Source of the DNA: Methanocalculaceae archaeon
GTDB lineage: Archaea > Halobacteriota > Methanomicrobia > Methanomicrobiales > Methanocorpusculaceae
Length of the DNA stretch: 7,340 bases
Direction of reading: 5' to 3'
Assembly: GCA_031255895.1 (NCBI GenBank)
Contig: JAIRRQ010000005.1
Span: 1 to 7,340, forward strand
Made by a program: the position numbers and the translations under genes. Under the pieces are notes generated by a model. The model saw nothing but the letters and a program-made list of their open reading frames with translations. It searched no databases and was not told the DNA's origin. Positions 7,067 through 7,340 of this stretch are shown in pieces. Within the stretch, counting starts at the first letter, position 1. Each line of letters starts with the position of its first letter.

Positions 7067-7247
7067 ATGTCCAGTAAAGCGTTACTTGCATATATTTTTA
7101 TGGGGGATGTAATGAAAAATGCAGATCATTTTTTCGTTCATGAATGCATCGGAAATCATTCTCCATGTTTCATGCGATTCATACCACACCATTTTGTGAG
7201 ATCTGCAGAAAACTCTTACTGCCTCCTCCTACAAAAAATCACCAAGA

Positions 7248-7340
7248 TCAACAAGTTTTAAAACCACAATTTTCCACAAAAACATGACGACAGACGCCAC
7301 ACTTATCCTGACGATGAGAACTGACTGATACATAGTAACG
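7248..7340 (-). CDS. Possible C-terminal end of an unidentified Cys-rich protein, cut by window edge
   Basis: The minus-strand frame is open from the right edge to a TGA at 7248-7250, giving 30 residues. It ends with DKCGVCRHVF followed by VENCGFKTC. The four cysteines (CxxC, then two more spaced by four residues) look like a metal-binding tail. A T run follows the stop on the same strand (TTTTTT near 7233-7238), as expected after a real gene. Against it, the piece is short, a second minus-strand frame is also open to the edge, and T-rich DNA yields TGT codons by chance. I do not recognise the family. Confidence 0.3.
   Translation of the reverse strand, partial: RYYVSVSSHRQDKCGVCRHVFVENCGFKTC

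Larger units (their letters stand above)
6944..7247. other. Intergenic region upstream of purL, no convincing gene
   Basis: About 300 bp of AT-rich sequence hold the purL promoter and little else that I can assign. There is a purine-rich tract on the plus strand (7018-7057) and an inverted repeat (GGAAAA/TTTTCC, 7049-7066). The minus-strand complement of 7222-7230 carries a Shine-Dalgarno-like AGGAGGAGG with no start codon at proper spacing. Short frames exist on both strands (plus 7040-7261, 73 codons; minus 7082-7192, 36 codons), but they overlap each other and lack family features. Confidence 0.5.

Noticed and set aside
7140..7182. Imperfect inverted repeat with ATGAAT-type arms
   Set aside because: Only about six bases match before gaps are needed, with a long loop; not distinguishable from chance.
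7082..7192. 36-codon minus-strand frame downstream of the SD-like site
   Set aside because: The SD-like site is too far from its ATG, the protein has no recognisable features, and length is within chance for AT-rich sequence.
7013..7261. 82-codon plus-strand frame (GTG start, ATG at 7040)
   Set aside because: The AT-rich sequence gives a composition without recognisable motif, the ribosome site is weak, and it overlaps another short frame on the opposite strand and the likely end of the right-edge gene. It cannot be excluded but is not supported.

Overview
The window looks like an ordinary housekeeping stretch of a methanogenic archaeon, most likely in or near Methanomicrobiales (a Methanocorpusculum-like genome is my best guess, unproven). 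The evidence is: two intron-less tRNA genes whose 3' CCA is not encoded; AT-rich gene gaps with TATA-like boxes and oligo-T ends in place of bacterial -35/-10 boxes; GGAGGT-type or absent ribosome binding sites; and a Bles03/DUF1917-type protein of a kind known from methanogens.

Layout. Positions 1-683 (minus) hold the 5' part of a Bles03/DUF1917-like gene cut by the left edge. Divergent from it, with only 31 bp between the start codons, is htpX (715-1635, plus), a membrane zinc protease. An AT-rich gap of about 340 bp follows, then tRNA-Gly(TCC) (1977-2047) and tRNA-Val(CAC) (2070-2141), 22 bp apart on the plus strand. They converge on a membrane phosphatase of the PAP2 family (2164-3126, minus) across a 22-bp T/A-rich block that probably ends transcription both ways. 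A 136-bp gap separates this from purL (3263-6943, minus), which encodes a single-chain phosphoribosylformylglycinamidine synthase with its glutaminase domain fused. The last 400 bases are mostly non-coding, with a possible 3' end of another minus-strand gene at the right edge (7248-7340).

The genes do not form a pathway. htpX serves membrane-protein quality control, the PAP2 protein probably dephosphorylates a lipid or isoprenoid phosphate, and purL does step four of purine synthesis. Each seems to have its own promoter. I found no CRISPR array, mobile element, toxin-antitoxin pair or defence system. The points most worth a second look are the fused long-form PurL in an apparent archaeon, and the DUF1917 protein with its unassigned N-terminal helical region next to htpX.
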